Shown one piece after another: positions 5,783 to 12,769 of a stretch of 12,769 nucleotides of DNA (positions are counted from its first letter, which is position 1; each line of letters opens with the position of its first letter). The notes under the pieces are model-generated. The model searched no databases, was not told the DNA's origin, and saw nothing but the letters and a program-made list of their open reading frames with translations. The DNA comes from Candidatus Atribacteria bacterium (GTDB lineage: Bacteria; Bipolaricaulota; Bipolaricaulia; UBA7950; UBA9294): contig SPBW01000048.1 in the NCBI GenBank assembly GCA_004525685.1, positions 1 through 12,769 on the forward strand, written 5' to 3'. Made by a program: the position numbers and the translations under genes.

Positions 5783-7125
5783 TTCAGATCAATCAAGACG
5801 CTCAGCGAGCGCATCCGCATCAGGACGCCCAGTTGCACATCCTGCAGCACGCCCTGGCTGCCGTCGACCCAGCGGCCCTCATTGGACAACGGTTGGAGGT
5901 CAACGACCATATGTTGGCGATGGACGATCTTCGAGTTTCTTTGCTTGACCGAAAGATCTGGATCATCGCCATCGGCAAGGCGAGCATCCCGATGGCAGAG
6001 ACTGTGCAGTCACTGCTGGGTGCCGACCGCGTTGCCGATGCTGTGGCTGTTATCGGGAAGGGAACTGGCACAATCACGAATACCCTGCGCGTCATCGAGG
6101 CAGGCCATCCCCTTCCTGAGGGAACGGTTGGCGCCGATGCCGTCGCCCATCTCTCACAACGTGTGGGGCCTGGAGATCTCGTCTTGTGCCTGCTCTCTGG
6201 CGGCGGGTCGGCCATGTTGGCATCTCCGCCAGATGGCATCAGCTCTTCTGAGCTTTCTCACATGACGCAACTGCTCCTGCAAAGCGGCGCGACGATTGAT
6301 GAGGTGAATACCGTACGGCGGCACGTCTCGCGTTTGCAGGGCGGGCAGTTGATGGGGCTCTTGTCACCTGCGTCTGTGATCACGCTTGTCTTGTCAGACG
6401 TGCTTGGCGATCGCCTGGAGTCGATTGCCTCAGGGCCGACAGTCCCTGATCCCACCTCATTTGCAGATGCATGGGATGTGATTCGACGGGTTGGATTGTT
6501 GGACCGAATCCCTCTTTCGATTCGGGCACATCTTCTGTCGGGTGTGAAGGGCGCGATTGCCGACACGTTGAAGCCTGGCAATCAGGCCTTTGACACGGCA
6601 CAAACCGTGTTGCTGGGCAACAACCAGACAGCTGTTGATGCCTTGGCTCTGGCAGCGCGCTCTCGCGGATTCGTTGTGCATCGTTGCCCGCGGCCCCTTG
6701 TTGGGGAGGCGCGGGCAGTTGGCATTGATCTAGCGAAACAGGCACGAAGGCTGGCCGCCAGCGCAAGCACAAGATGGGCGCTCATCGCTGGCGGAGAAAC
6801 GACGGTTGCGGTTCGCGGCGATGGGCGGGGAGGTCGAAATCAAGAGCTTGCCCTGTCTGCTGCGATCGAGCTTGAGGGAATTGAGGGCGTGTCCTTGGCT
6901 TCATTGGCCACAGATGGAATCGACGGCATCACGCAGGCTGCTGGCGCACTCGTTGACGGGCAGACCGTGGCTTTGGCTCAGGAGCAAGGGATGGATCCGC
7001 AAGACGCCTTGGCGAGGAATGACAGCCACGATTTGCTTGATGCTACAGCAGATCTCTTGTGGACAGGGCCGACACACACGAATGTTGCCGATGTGGTACT
7101 GGTCCTAGGCGAACCTAGAGCTTGA
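5779..7125 (+). CDS. Glycerate 2-kinase, MOFRL family
   Basis: This 448-residue protein has the DUF4147 plus MOFRL architecture of class II glycerate 2-kinases (GckA/TtuD type). These enzymes phosphorylate D-glycerate with ATP to 2-phosphoglycerate and so feed glycolysis from serine, glycolate or sugar-acid breakdown. Seen here are IAIGKAS (64-70), the nucleotide-binding glycine-rich LLSGGGSAML (138-147), VLSDVLGD in the centre, and the MOFRL part starting at GGET (338-341), followed by RGGRNQELAL and LATDGIDG. The C-terminus GPTHTNVADV is also typical. Length matches the family. The ATG at 5779 overlaps the preceding stop as ATGA, with AAAGGA 6 nt upstream, so the two genes are translationally coupled. 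The 3' end overlaps the opposite-strand MATE gene by 11 bp. No other glycerate-pathway gene is adjacent. Confidence 0.92.
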   Translation: MIQINQDAQRAHPHQDAQLHILQHALAAVDPAALIGQRLEVNDHMLAMDDLRVSLLDRKIWIIAIGKASIPMAETVQSLLGADRVADAVAVIGKGTGTITNTLRVIEAGHPLPEGTVGADAVAHLSQRVGPGDLVLCLLSGGGSAMLASPPDGISSSELSHMTQLLLQSGATIDEVNTVRRHVSRLQGGQLMGLLSPASVITLVLSDVLGDRLESIASGPTVPDPTSFADAWDVIRRVGLLDRIPLSIRAHLLSGVKGAIADTLKPGNQAFDTAQTVLLGNNQTAVDALALAARSRGFVVHRCPRPLVGEARAVGIDLAKQARRLAASASTRWALIAGGETTVAVRGDGRGGRNQELALSAAIELEGIEGVSLASLATDGIDGITQAAGALVDGQTVALAQEQGMDPQDALARNDSHDLLDATADLLWTGPTHTNVADVVLVLGEPRA

Positions 7126-8491
7126 TCGTCTTCCAGGATCCCGTGCGGAACTTCGCGACCATGGCCACAGAAAGCACGATCCAGTAGACGTACTCGCCGG
7201 TCCAGGCACCAATCAAACCAAGAGAGGTGTGTCGGCCCAGCAGGTAGACGACGGGTAAATACAGCATCACGCAGACGAATTCGACCATCATCACATAGCG
7301 CGTGTTCCCAGCTCCCTGCAAGGATTGGGACAACACCAACGCGACGCCAGCGAACACCTGGACGAAGCCCAATAGCATCAATGGGAGCCGCCCGGTGGAG
7401 ATCACGAACGCCTCGGCGGTATAGATTCGGAACACGGCGCCTGGCACAACAAGGAACAGCAAGCCGATTACGACCATGGCATAGGTGCTGAGCTTGACCG
7501 ATTCCCAGGCAAGCCGCTCCGCCTTGTCCGGGTTCTTGGCGCCAAGGTTCTGCCCGATCAACGCAGCAGATGCGACGCCGAAACCGACCGCGATCATGAT
7601 CGAAAGATGGTAGATAGAACGGATGACATTGGTGGCTGCCAACTCGATTGTCCCAATTCGAGCCACGATCATGAAGAAGATGGCCCAAGCTCCGTTGGAG
7701 AGAATGCGCTGCGCAAGAATAGGACTGGACAAACGGAGCATGGGACGAAGCCATCGCCACGCAAACCAAGGACTTCGAAGGGTGCCAAATATGCGGCGAT
7801 ATCCGGGCAGTGCCAGAATCAGCAGGTAGTAGATGCTTCCCACACCCAGCGCGATGCTTGATGCAATGGCTGCACCTTGGACCTCCAGTCTTGGGAAGCC
7901 GGCCTTCCCGAAGATCAGACAATAGTCGAGCACGATGTTGGTTAGGGTGATGAATATCGAGCCCATGAGCTGATGTCTTGTCTTTCCGACGCCAGCGAAG
8001 AAACCGAGGCTGATGGAATTGAGCAACATGAAGGGAGCGCCCAACAGTCGGAAATGCAGGTAGACGGCACCGGCTTCTCGCACCTGTGGATCATTGGACG
8101 TCATCGGCGCGATGACCTTAGCTAGCCACGGGGCGGCGATGAACAGCGCACACCCTAGGCCAAGGCTAACAAGCAATCCCGTATTGAGCACCTGTCCGCA
8201 CTGCTCTGTGCTTCCCTCGCCGAACCGCCGCGCGACCAACGTTTGGGTTCCCACGCTCATCGAGGAAATGGGAAAGACGACGGCGAAGTAGAGAACTCCG
8301 GCCACGCCAGCAGCAGCCAATGGGAGGGATCCCAAGTGCCCCAACATGGCTGTATCGACAATCGACAACAGCGTGAAGGTGAGCATGCCCAACGTCACCG
8401 GTGTTGCCAGCCGCAGCACATCCTTGGCAAGGGCTGGATGTGGCAGTGCCAGCGCACGGAGCCGCTTGAAACGTTGGTGAATGTCGATCAT
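7115..8491 (-). CDS. MATE-family multidrug efflux transporter
   Basis: This is a 458-residue polytopic membrane protein with the two-fold MatE repeat and about 12 membrane segments. It exports cationic drugs or metabolites in exchange for Na+ or H+. Recognisable blocks are IVDTAMLGHLG (44-54) at the end of TM1, the GVGKTR ... LDYCLIFG loop between TM4 and TM5, IGQNLGAKNPDKAERLAW in the second half and QSLQGAGNTRYVMMVEF near the TM10 loop. This looks like the DinF-like/NorM-like bacterial branch. The ATG at 8491 has GAGGAGG 4 nt upstream. It lies 74 bp downstream of the DMT-family gene on the same strand, so the two exporters are probably co-transcribed. The substrate cannot be read from the sequence. 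Confidence 0.92.
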   Translation of the reverse strand: MIDIHQRFKRLRALALPHPALAKDVLRLATPVTLGMLTFTLLSIVDTAMLGHLGSLPLAAAGVAGVLYFAVVFPISSMSVGTQTLVARRFGEGSTEQCGQVLNTGLLVSLGLGCALFIAAPWLAKVIAPMTSNDPQVREAGAVYLHFRLLGAPFMLLNSISLGFFAGVGKTRHQLMGSIFITLTNIVLDYCLIFGKAGFPRLEVQGAAIASSIALGVGSIYYLLILALPGYRRIFGTLRSPWFAWRWLRPMLRLSSPILAQRILSNGAWAIFFMIVARIGTIELAATNVIRSIYHLSIMIAVGFGVASAALIGQNLGAKNPDKAERLAWESVKLSTYAMVVIGLLFLVVPGAVFRIYTAEAFVISTGRLPLMLLGFVQVFAGVALVLSQSLQGAGNTRYVMMVEFVCVMLYLPVVYLLGRHTSLGLIGAWTGEYVYWIVLSVAMVAKFRTGSWKTIKL

Positions 8492-8565
8492 GGTGCCTCC
8501 TCAGGCGAACATCCATTCTCGCGCCGGATCGTACGAGGCGCAAACCCCTCGTCAACGGCCTTCAA

Positions 8566-9501
8566 CTAGCGAATTGTGGGCTTGTTTGGCACGACGGAGT
8601 CATAGTCAAGTCGTGCTGGAAGATTGGACGAGCGGTCCAATTGCGTGAGAAGCACGCCGACCAACGTAATGGTTATTCCCAACGCCTTGGGGACGGTGAT
8701 CATGGCTCCCAATATGGCGACCTCTGCGAAGAGCGTGATGACGGGGACGAGATTGGCTGACACGGCAACCTGGGTGGCCGACAGGTGGTTCAATGCGTAG
8801 TGCATGAATAGGAAGGCGCCAGCAGAGCAGAACACACCAAGGAACAACAGCTCAAGCAATGTGAGTGTGGTGACCTGACCCATCCAACTGACGCCGTCTG
8901 TCAGGGCAAGCGGGCCAAAGACAAACAGCGAGAAGAAGAACTGGTAGAACGTGAGCTGAAGCGGCGTTACACGTCGCAGTGCGTCCTTGATGAGCGTTGT
9001 GCGGGTGGCTGCGCACAGAACGGCTCCCAAGACGAGCACGTCGCCAAACAGGCTTGCGCCAGGATCATTCTTTCCCCATCCGATGATGACGAGAACGCCG
9101 GAGTAGGCAATGAGAATCCCTGCAGATCGGAGCCACGTCAGCCGCTCCTGCCTGCGGGCGAAGGCGATGAGATAGACGGCGATCGGAATGGTGGCGATGA
9201 TGACTGACACATGACTGGGCTGGGTGTAGAACACGCCGTAGGTCTCAAAGAGGAAGTAGCCAACAGGACTGAGCAGTGCTAGCCCGGCAAGCGTGAGCAG
9301 GTCGCGCTTGGGAAGACGTAGTGCCTTGCGCGCAAGTCCCATGGCCCCCAAGAGCAGGGTGGCAAGCAAGAAGCGCGCGAACAACAGAGAGAAAATGGGG
9401 ATGGTCTCAATGACATCCTTGATGGCGAGAAAAGACAGCCCCCAGATGGCCATCGCTGAGAACAGAGCGGCATAGACGCGGACCATCGATGTCGACTTCA
9501 C
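8566..9501 (-). CDS. EamA/DMT-superfamily permease
   Basis: This is a 311-residue inner-membrane protein with two EamA repeats of about five helices each, the usual 10-TM drug/metabolite transporter. The first repeat opens with YAALFSAMAIWGLSFLAIK and includes VGYFLFETYGVFYTQPSHVSVI. The second contains LELLFLGVFCSAGAFLFMHYALNHLSATQVAVSANLVPVITLF, shown as a region with the typical Ala/Asn-Leu-x-Pro pattern. Family members export amino acids, nucleosides or other small metabolites; the substrate here is unknown. The GTG at 9501 is preferred over the ATG at 9486 because AGGAGG sits 4 nt upstream of the GTG but 19 nt from the ATG; the frame is open to 9612. It is probably the first gene of an exporter pair with the MATE gene and is divergent from mutS2. 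Confidence 0.88.
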   Translation of the reverse strand: MKSTSMVRVYAALFSAMAIWGLSFLAIKDVIETIPIFSLLFARFLLATLLLGAMGLARKALRLPKRDLLTLAGLALLSPVGYFLFETYGVFYTQPSHVSVIIATIPIAVYLIAFARRQERLTWLRSAGILIAYSGVLVIIGWGKNDPGASLFGDVLVLGAVLCAATRTTLIKDALRRVTPLQLTFYQFFFSLFVFGPLALTDGVSWMGQVTTLTLLELLFLGVFCSAGAFLFMHYALNHLSATQVAVSANLVPVITLFAEVAILGAMITVPKALGITITLVGVLLTQLDRSSNLPARLDYDSVVPNKPTIR

Positions 9502-9505
9502 CTTA

Positions 9506-9511
9506 CCTCCT
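9506..9511 (-). promoter_or_regulatory. Ribosome binding site deciding the GTG start of the EamA permease
   Basis: AGGAGG on the minus strand, followed by TAAG and then GTG at 9501. The strong match at 4-nt spacing favours GTG over the ATG 15 nt further on. Confidence 0.7.
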
Positions 9512-9672
9512 GAGGTGCTCCGCAATGCACACTTGGCTCGGCAAAGCCTGCGAACAGCAGATGGTGTGGGCTTGCGAGTATGGATTGTGCTTTGGATCGC
9601 AACATCGCGCAACCAGAGGATACCTCGTCCGTGATTGCGGTATCATGTCGCACCGACACTACACACCTGTCC

Positions 9673-9678
9673 GGAGGA
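9673..9678 (+). promoter_or_regulatory. Ribosome binding site deciding the mutS2 GTG start
   Basis: GGAGGA lies just before the GTG at 9682, with the GGAGG core spaced 4 nt. It excludes the longer frame opening at 9580. A TATCAT at 9641-9646 could be the -10 of the mutS2 promoter, but no convincing -35 is seen 16-18 bp upstream. Confidence 0.7.
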
Positions 9679-9681
9679 ATC

Positions 9682-12057
9682 GTGCATGCCAGCGTTGTAG
9701 CCATCGATAAGACACTTCGCGACCTTGAGTTCGATCGCGTCAAAGCGATCGTTCGTCAATATGCCTCGTGCTCACTAGGCGAAGAGGCTGTCGATGCGCT
9801 GGCTCCGATCTCCGATCGCCCGGCGATCGAGGCCGCGATGAATGAGGTCAGCGAATCCATACGGTTTCTGAACGTTCATGGACGGTTCTCACTCGGTGCG
9901 GTGCGTGATCTGGCACCCTTGATCAAGCGCGCCAAGGATCGTGGAGCACTGGATGGAGAGGCGTTTGCGGTCATCCTCAATACGATCGAAGGAACGCTGC
10001 AAGTGAAAGCGACGCTGACTGAGAATGCCCAAGAGCCACTCTTGTCTGCGATTGCGCAGCGGCTAACAGCTGGTGGGCCAGCGATTCGTCGGAACATCCA
10101 TCGCGCCATCGACGAGCGGGGAGACATTCGAGACGATGCGACACCGCAACTGAGTCAGTTGACGGGAAAGCGCCGAACGATTGAAGGTCGCATCGAGTCG
10201 AAGTTGCAGGGATTCATTGATCGTAATCCCGAACTTATCTCTGAGCCTGTGATTACCCGTCGCAGAGGCAGGCTGGTAGTCGCTATTCGAAGTGGCGCGA
10301 TCAGCGCGATGGAATTCATCGTGCATGACCGATCTGCGACGGGACAGACCCTGTATGTAGAGCCGCCCGGGTTCGTCTCCGAGAACAACCTGGTCAGTCA
10401 GCTGGATAGCGACATTCGCGAGGAAATTCGCCGCATCCTCCATACACTGACTCAAGAGTTTCTCGAATCGGAAACGGCCTTTCTCAGGGACCGGGCCATT
10501 CTCGCGCATCTGGATTCGACGTTTGCCCGTGCGGAGTATGCAGTCCAGACGCGAAGTGGGTTTCCGACGCTGGGCAAGGCCATTTCGCTTCGCAATGCTC
10601 GGCATCCGCTCATCAACCCCGACGTGGTCGTGCCCGTATCGCTCTCTTTGGGTGATGGATCGCGCATGATGGTGCTCACGGGTCCCAACACCGGCGGCAA
10701 GACCGTGAGCCTAAAGACGATTGGGCTATTGGCTCTGATGACGCAGGCTGCGATCCCCATCCCGGCATCACCGGATTCCGAGCTGCCGCTGCTATCGAGC
10801 ATTCGGACAGACATCGGAGATGAGCAGTCGATTGCGCAGAATCTGTCCACATTCTCTGCCCACATGACCAACATCGTCTCCATTCTTGAATCCGCTGACG
10901 TTGACACGCTCATTCTTCTCGACGAACTGGGCGCGGGAACAGATCCCCAGGAAGGGGCAGCGCTTGGGCTCTCGGTCATCGAATCCTTGCTTGAATCCAA
11001 TGCGTTGGTGTGTGTGTCGACGCATCTGACGCCGCTCAAGTACTTTGCCATCCGACACCCCGAGGTCAAGACAGCGTCGATGGAGTTCGATGTGAAGACC
11101 TTGTCTCCGACCTATCGCGTCATTGAAGGCGTTCCCGGGCGAAGCAATGCCTTCATCATTGCCCAACAGCTCGGCTTCCCTGAGGATCGGATTGAGCGTG
11201 CCCGCTCCTTTCTTTCTCAAGGAGAGATTCGTGCTGACGACATCCTTGACGAGCTGGAGCGCGAGCGGCAGGCCATGCGCACGCAGCGGATGGCTGCTGA
11301 ACAGGATCGATCTGAGGCGAAGCTCCTGCGGGAGTCCTATGAACGGCAGTTGACGGCATTTGAAGAGGAGAAGGAATCGGCCCTTTCCGCTCGATTCAAG
11401 ATGCTGGATCAGTTCTTGCGAGACACGCAAGAGCGCCTGGAAACACTGGTGACTTCGGCGCAACAGATCGAGGCTGATGAGACTCGACGCGAGCATCTGC
11501 GCGAGATCAGCGTGCTTCGCGAACAGACGCGAATGCGCCATGAAGAGGCGCGCACATTGAGCCATTCCGATTCGCTTCCTCCCGACCAGCTGGAGGTCGG
11601 AAAGGCTGTGCATGTGCGAAGCTTGGCGACAGATGGACGCATTGTCCAGATAACAGCCAAGGGCACTGTGACAGTCGATATGGACGGCATCCGTGTGCAG
11701 ACGGAACCCACAGATCTGATTGCGCCAAGGAAGAGCTCTCGTACTGAGCTCTCCAAACAAGACAAGAAGACGAGGATACGACCCAAACAGCTGCGATCGC
11801 GGCGCGTTCCCCTTGAGCTGGACGTGCGAGGGCTGACGGTCAATGAGGCGCTGCGGCAAGTGGAAGAGTATCTTGACCAATTGCTGCTGGCTGACATTCG
11901 GAATGCACGCATCCTTCATGGGAAAGGCACGGGCGCACTGCGCGATGCTGTGCAATCGTATTTGGGAACCTGTCGATTCATCTCATCCCATGGGTTTGCC
12001 CCTCCGAATCTCGGTGGGGACGGCGTCACAGAAGTTGAGATTTCCGAGAGCAGCTAG
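9682..12057 (+). CDS. mutS2: Endonuclease MutS2 (RqcU-type ribosome-associated MutS homologue)
   Basis: This is a 791-residue MutS2, close to the family's usual length of about 780-790. It lacks the mismatch-recognition domain of MutS and starts directly with the helical core/clamp region. The ATPase has Walker A GPNTGGKT (334-341) and Walker B LILLDE (410-415) followed by the signature LGAGTDPQEGAALG. A long charged coiled coil (about 525-635) leads to a KOW-like segment (about 640-685) and a C-terminal Smr domain from residue 711, with LDVRG and HGKGTGALR (746-754). MutS2 was first described as suppressing recombination. In Bacillus subtilis it binds collided ribosomes and helps split them (RqcU) or cleave mRNA through Smr. 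The gene is monocistronic, and its GTG start is fixed by GGAGGA. No defects are seen. Confidence 0.95.
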   Translation: MHASVVAIDKTLRDLEFDRVKAIVRQYASCSLGEEAVDALAPISDRPAIEAAMNEVSESIRFLNVHGRFSLGAVRDLAPLIKRAKDRGALDGEAFAVILNTIEGTLQVKATLTENAQEPLLSAIAQRLTAGGPAIRRNIHRAIDERGDIRDDATPQLSQLTGKRRTIEGRIESKLQGFIDRNPELISEPVITRRRGRLVVAIRSGAISAMEFIVHDRSATGQTLYVEPPGFVSENNLVSQLDSDIREEIRRILHTLTQEFLESETAFLRDRAILAHLDSTFARAEYAVQTRSGFPTLGKAISLRNARHPLINPDVVVPVSLSLGDGSRMMVLTGPNTGGKTVSLKTIGLLALMTQAAIPIPASPDSELPLLSSIRTDIGDEQSIAQNLSTFSAHMTNIVSILESADVDTLILLDELGAGTDPQEGAALGLSVIESLLESNALVCVSTHLTPLKYFAIRHPEVKTASMEFDVKTLSPTYRVIEGVPGRSNAFIIAQQLGFPEDRIERARSFLSQGEIRADDILDELERERQAMRTQRMAAEQDRSEAKLLRESYERQLTAFEEEKESALSARFKMLDQFLRDTQERLETLVTSAQQIEADETRREHLREISVLREQTRMRHEEARTLSHSDSLPPDQLEVGKAVHVRSLATDGRIVQITAKGTVTVDMDGIRVQTEPTDLIAPRKSSRTELSKQDKKTRIRPKQLRSRRVPLELDVRGLTVNEALRQVEEYLDQLLLADIRNARILHGKGTGALRDAVQSYLGTCRFISSHGFAPPNLGGDGVTEVEISESS

Positions 12058-12119
12058 ATCGTCCAATCAGCCATCGGCGGATAGGCCAGACCCCTAGCGA
12101 TGTGAGACCTGACAGACCA

Positions 12120-12222
12120 ACCATGAAGAACACGAAGAGATGAAGGAAGAACGAACGAGTAACGGCTCCTGCATGCATGGGTGCGATGTTGGTTGCTTCA
12201 AGCGCGTCATGCTCTTCATGGT
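12120..12222. repeat. Small inverted-repeat element, possibly a dispersed MITE-like repeat
   Basis: ACCATGAAGAACACG (12120-12134) is matched at 13 of 15 positions by ACCATGAAGAGCATG read on the other strand from 12222 to 12208. The result is a 103-bp unit with inward-facing imperfect terminal repeats in the 335-bp non-coding interval between mutS2 and spoVG. Read in one frame, both ends give HEEH-like peptides, as do the CACGAAG/CATGAAG-type dispersed repeats that often appear as spurious ORFs in environmental genomes. No transposase and no clear target duplication is seen. Copy number elsewhere is unknown. Confidence 0.4.
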
Positions 12223-12277
12223 GAAGAGATGTTGTGTTTCGGCAGAACTCGCCAATCCGCGTGAGAGACAACCTCTT

Positions 12278-12320
12278 GATCCTCACCCTACTGCACGCAG
12301 TGCCAGAGTGAGCGGAGATC
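12278..12320. repeat. Nested dyad between mutS2 and spoVG
   Basis: Three paired segments nest around one centre: GATC (12278-12281 with 12317-12320), CTCAC (12282-12286) with GTGAG (12308-12312), and ACTGC (12290-12294) with GCAGT (12297-12301). Small bulges separate the stems, and no T-run follows. It could be a transcription-end structure, a protein site or a cruciform. It ends just before the proposed spoVG promoter. Confidence 0.35.
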
Positions 12321-12328
12321 CTAGGTGA

Positions 12329-12357
12329 TTGCATGGATTCAGCCATTCAGCTAACAT
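12329..12357 (+). promoter_or_regulatory. Possible spoVG / tRNA-Gln promoter
   Basis: TTGCAT (12329-12334) and TAACAT (12352-12357) are spaced 17 bp, with 3 of 6 and 4 of 6 consensus matches. Initiation near 12364 would give a leader of about 29 nt before the TTG start and could serve both spoVG and the tRNA. The match is weak. Confidence 0.3.
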
Positions 12358-12378
12358 TGCCCAGAATCCCGCGACTCT

Positions 12379-12384
12379 GAGAGG
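12379..12384 (+). promoter_or_regulatory. Ribosome binding site deciding the spoVG TTG start
   Basis: GAGAGG followed by 8 nt and then TTG at 12393. Together with the family N-terminus (MEIT) it supports the non-ATG start. Confidence 0.6.
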
Positions 12385-12392
12385 TTCGAAAA

Positions 12393-12701
12393 TTGGAAAT
12401 CACAAAGATTGAAGTCCGACCTATGCGAGACGAAGGAAACCTCAAGGCGTTCTGTTCGATTGTGTTTGACGACGTATTCATCGTCCATAGCGTGAAGATT
12501 ATCCAAGGCAAGGAATCGCTGTTCGTTGCCATGCCAAGTCGCGAAGTGAAGAATGGCCAATTCCGAGACACGGCGCACCCAATCGACAATGCATTCAGGA
12601 TGACCATGGAAACTCGGATTCTTGAGGAGTATCATCAATTCATGAATCAGGCGGGAACGCTTGTTTCATCCGAAATTGTCACAGAAGACGTAACATTTTA
12701 G
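12393..12701 (+). CDS. spoVG: SpoVG family RNA/DNA-binding regulator
   Basis: This is a 102-residue SpoVG-family protein. In Firmicutes and spirochaetes these small proteins bind nucleic acids and affect gene expression and septation; the name comes from Bacillus sporulation, but non-sporulating bacteria carry it too. The family core is clear: MEITKIEVRP at the N-terminus, NLKAFCSIVFDDVFIVHSVKII (about 16-37), FVAMPSREVKNGQFRDTAHP (44-63) and a closing helix around MTMETRILEEYHQ. Length is normal. The start is TTG, set by the conserved MEIT and the upstream GAGAGG. The stop codon TAG (12699-12701) coincides with the first three nucleotides of tRNA-Gln, a true gene overlap. The spoVG to tRNA-Gln order, often followed by prs and rplY, recurs in several phyla, so the downstream flank may hold those genes. 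Confidence 0.95.
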   Translation: MEITKIEVRPMRDEGNLKAFCSIVFDDVFIVHSVKIIQGKESLFVAMPSREVKNGQFRDTAHPIDNAFRMTMETRILEEYHQFMNQAGTLVSSEIVTEDVTF

Positions 12702-12769
12702 GGCGTAGCCAAGCGGTAAGGCAGCGGCCTTTGGCGCCGTGATCGAGGGTTCAAATCCTTCCGCCCTAA
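12699..12769 (+). tRNA. tRNA-Gln (anticodon UUG)
   Basis: A complete 71-nt cloverleaf is present. The acceptor TAGGGCG pairs perfectly with CGCCCTA, with discriminator A at 12769. The D arm is GCC/GGC with loop AAGCGGTAA. The anticodon stem GCGGC/GCCGT has loop CTTTGGC, giving anticodon TTG at 34-36. There is a 4-nt variable region, and T arm GAGGG/CCTTC with loop TTCAAAT. The weak U1-A72 pair is a known glutaminyl identity feature. The window ends at the discriminator base, so whether CCA is encoded cannot be seen. The first three nucleotides are the spoVG stop codon. Confidence 0.95.

Noticed and set aside
6978..7922. Minus-strand open frame of about 310 codons
   Set aside because: It is a shadow of the MATE gene and the 3' part of the glycerate kinase gene, with low-complexity Arg/His-rich translation and no domain.
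10792..11955. Minus-strand open frame of about 390 codons opposite mutS2
   Set aside because: It is antisense to a fully conserved mutS2 region, including the ATPase and Smr domains; it has no ribosome binding site or recognisable motif.
12026..12346. Minus-strand frame of 106 codons with a hydrophobic stretch
   Set aside because: The hydrophobic run is the translation of the inverted-repeat end (TTC/CTT-rich), the frame runs into the mutS2 3' end, and nothing resembles a real protein.
1..12769. CRISPR array, prophage, toxin-antitoxin or defence island
   Set aside because: There are no regularly spaced repeats and no integrase, transposase, Cas or toxin-like genes; the recognised coding genes are metabolic, transport, repair or housekeeping.

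Overview
This is a compact, moderately GC-rich stretch of bacterial chromosome. Genes lie on both strands with short gaps, several stop/start overlaps, and frequent GTG or TTG starts behind strong GGAGG-type ribosome binding sites. The organism is probably a diderm of uncertain phylum. It has a lipobox-bearing PKD lipoprotein, MutS2, and SpoVG next to tRNA-Gln, an arrangement seen in delta-proteobacteria-like and several deep-branching phyla. The PKD lipoprotein style would also fit a candidate phylum such as Bipolaricaulota, but that is a guess. Nothing indicates a plasmid, phage or defence island.

Layout: (1) 103-837 (+) is a stand-alone SagB-type flavin oxidoreductase. It converges on a two-PKD-domain lipoprotein at 1081-1716 (-), with a structured 240-bp gap between them. 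(2) 1892-2329 (+) is an unrecognised Cys/His-rich small protein. (3) 4974-2366 (-) is an iron-uptake operon in the order feoA, fur, feoB. Adjacent genes overlap by 8 bp, and a good Fur box covers the likely -10 region just upstream of feoA. (4) Divergently, 5114-7125 (+) carries an endonuclease III-like HhH-GPD glycosylase and a MOFRL glycerate 2-kinase joined by an ATGA overlap. (5) 9501-7115 (-) holds two exporters, an EamA/DMT permease followed by a MATE efflux pump. The MATE gene overlaps the glycerate kinase gene tail to tail. (6) 9682-12057 (+) is mutS2 (rqcU). (7) 12058-12392 is non-coding, with a small inverted-repeat element and a nested dyad. (8) 12393-12701 (+) is spoVG, with a TTG start. 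Its TAG stop codon forms the first three nucleotides of a tRNA-Gln(UUG) gene that runs to the window's end.

Functional threads: Fur is encoded inside the operon it probably controls, giving a self-contained iron-responsive Fe(II) uptake unit. The glycosylase/kinase pair is translationally coupled but has no obvious shared pathway. The most unusual feature is the spoVG/tRNA-Gln overlap. If the two are co-transcribed, RNase P cleavage at the tRNA 5' end would remove the spoVG stop codon.
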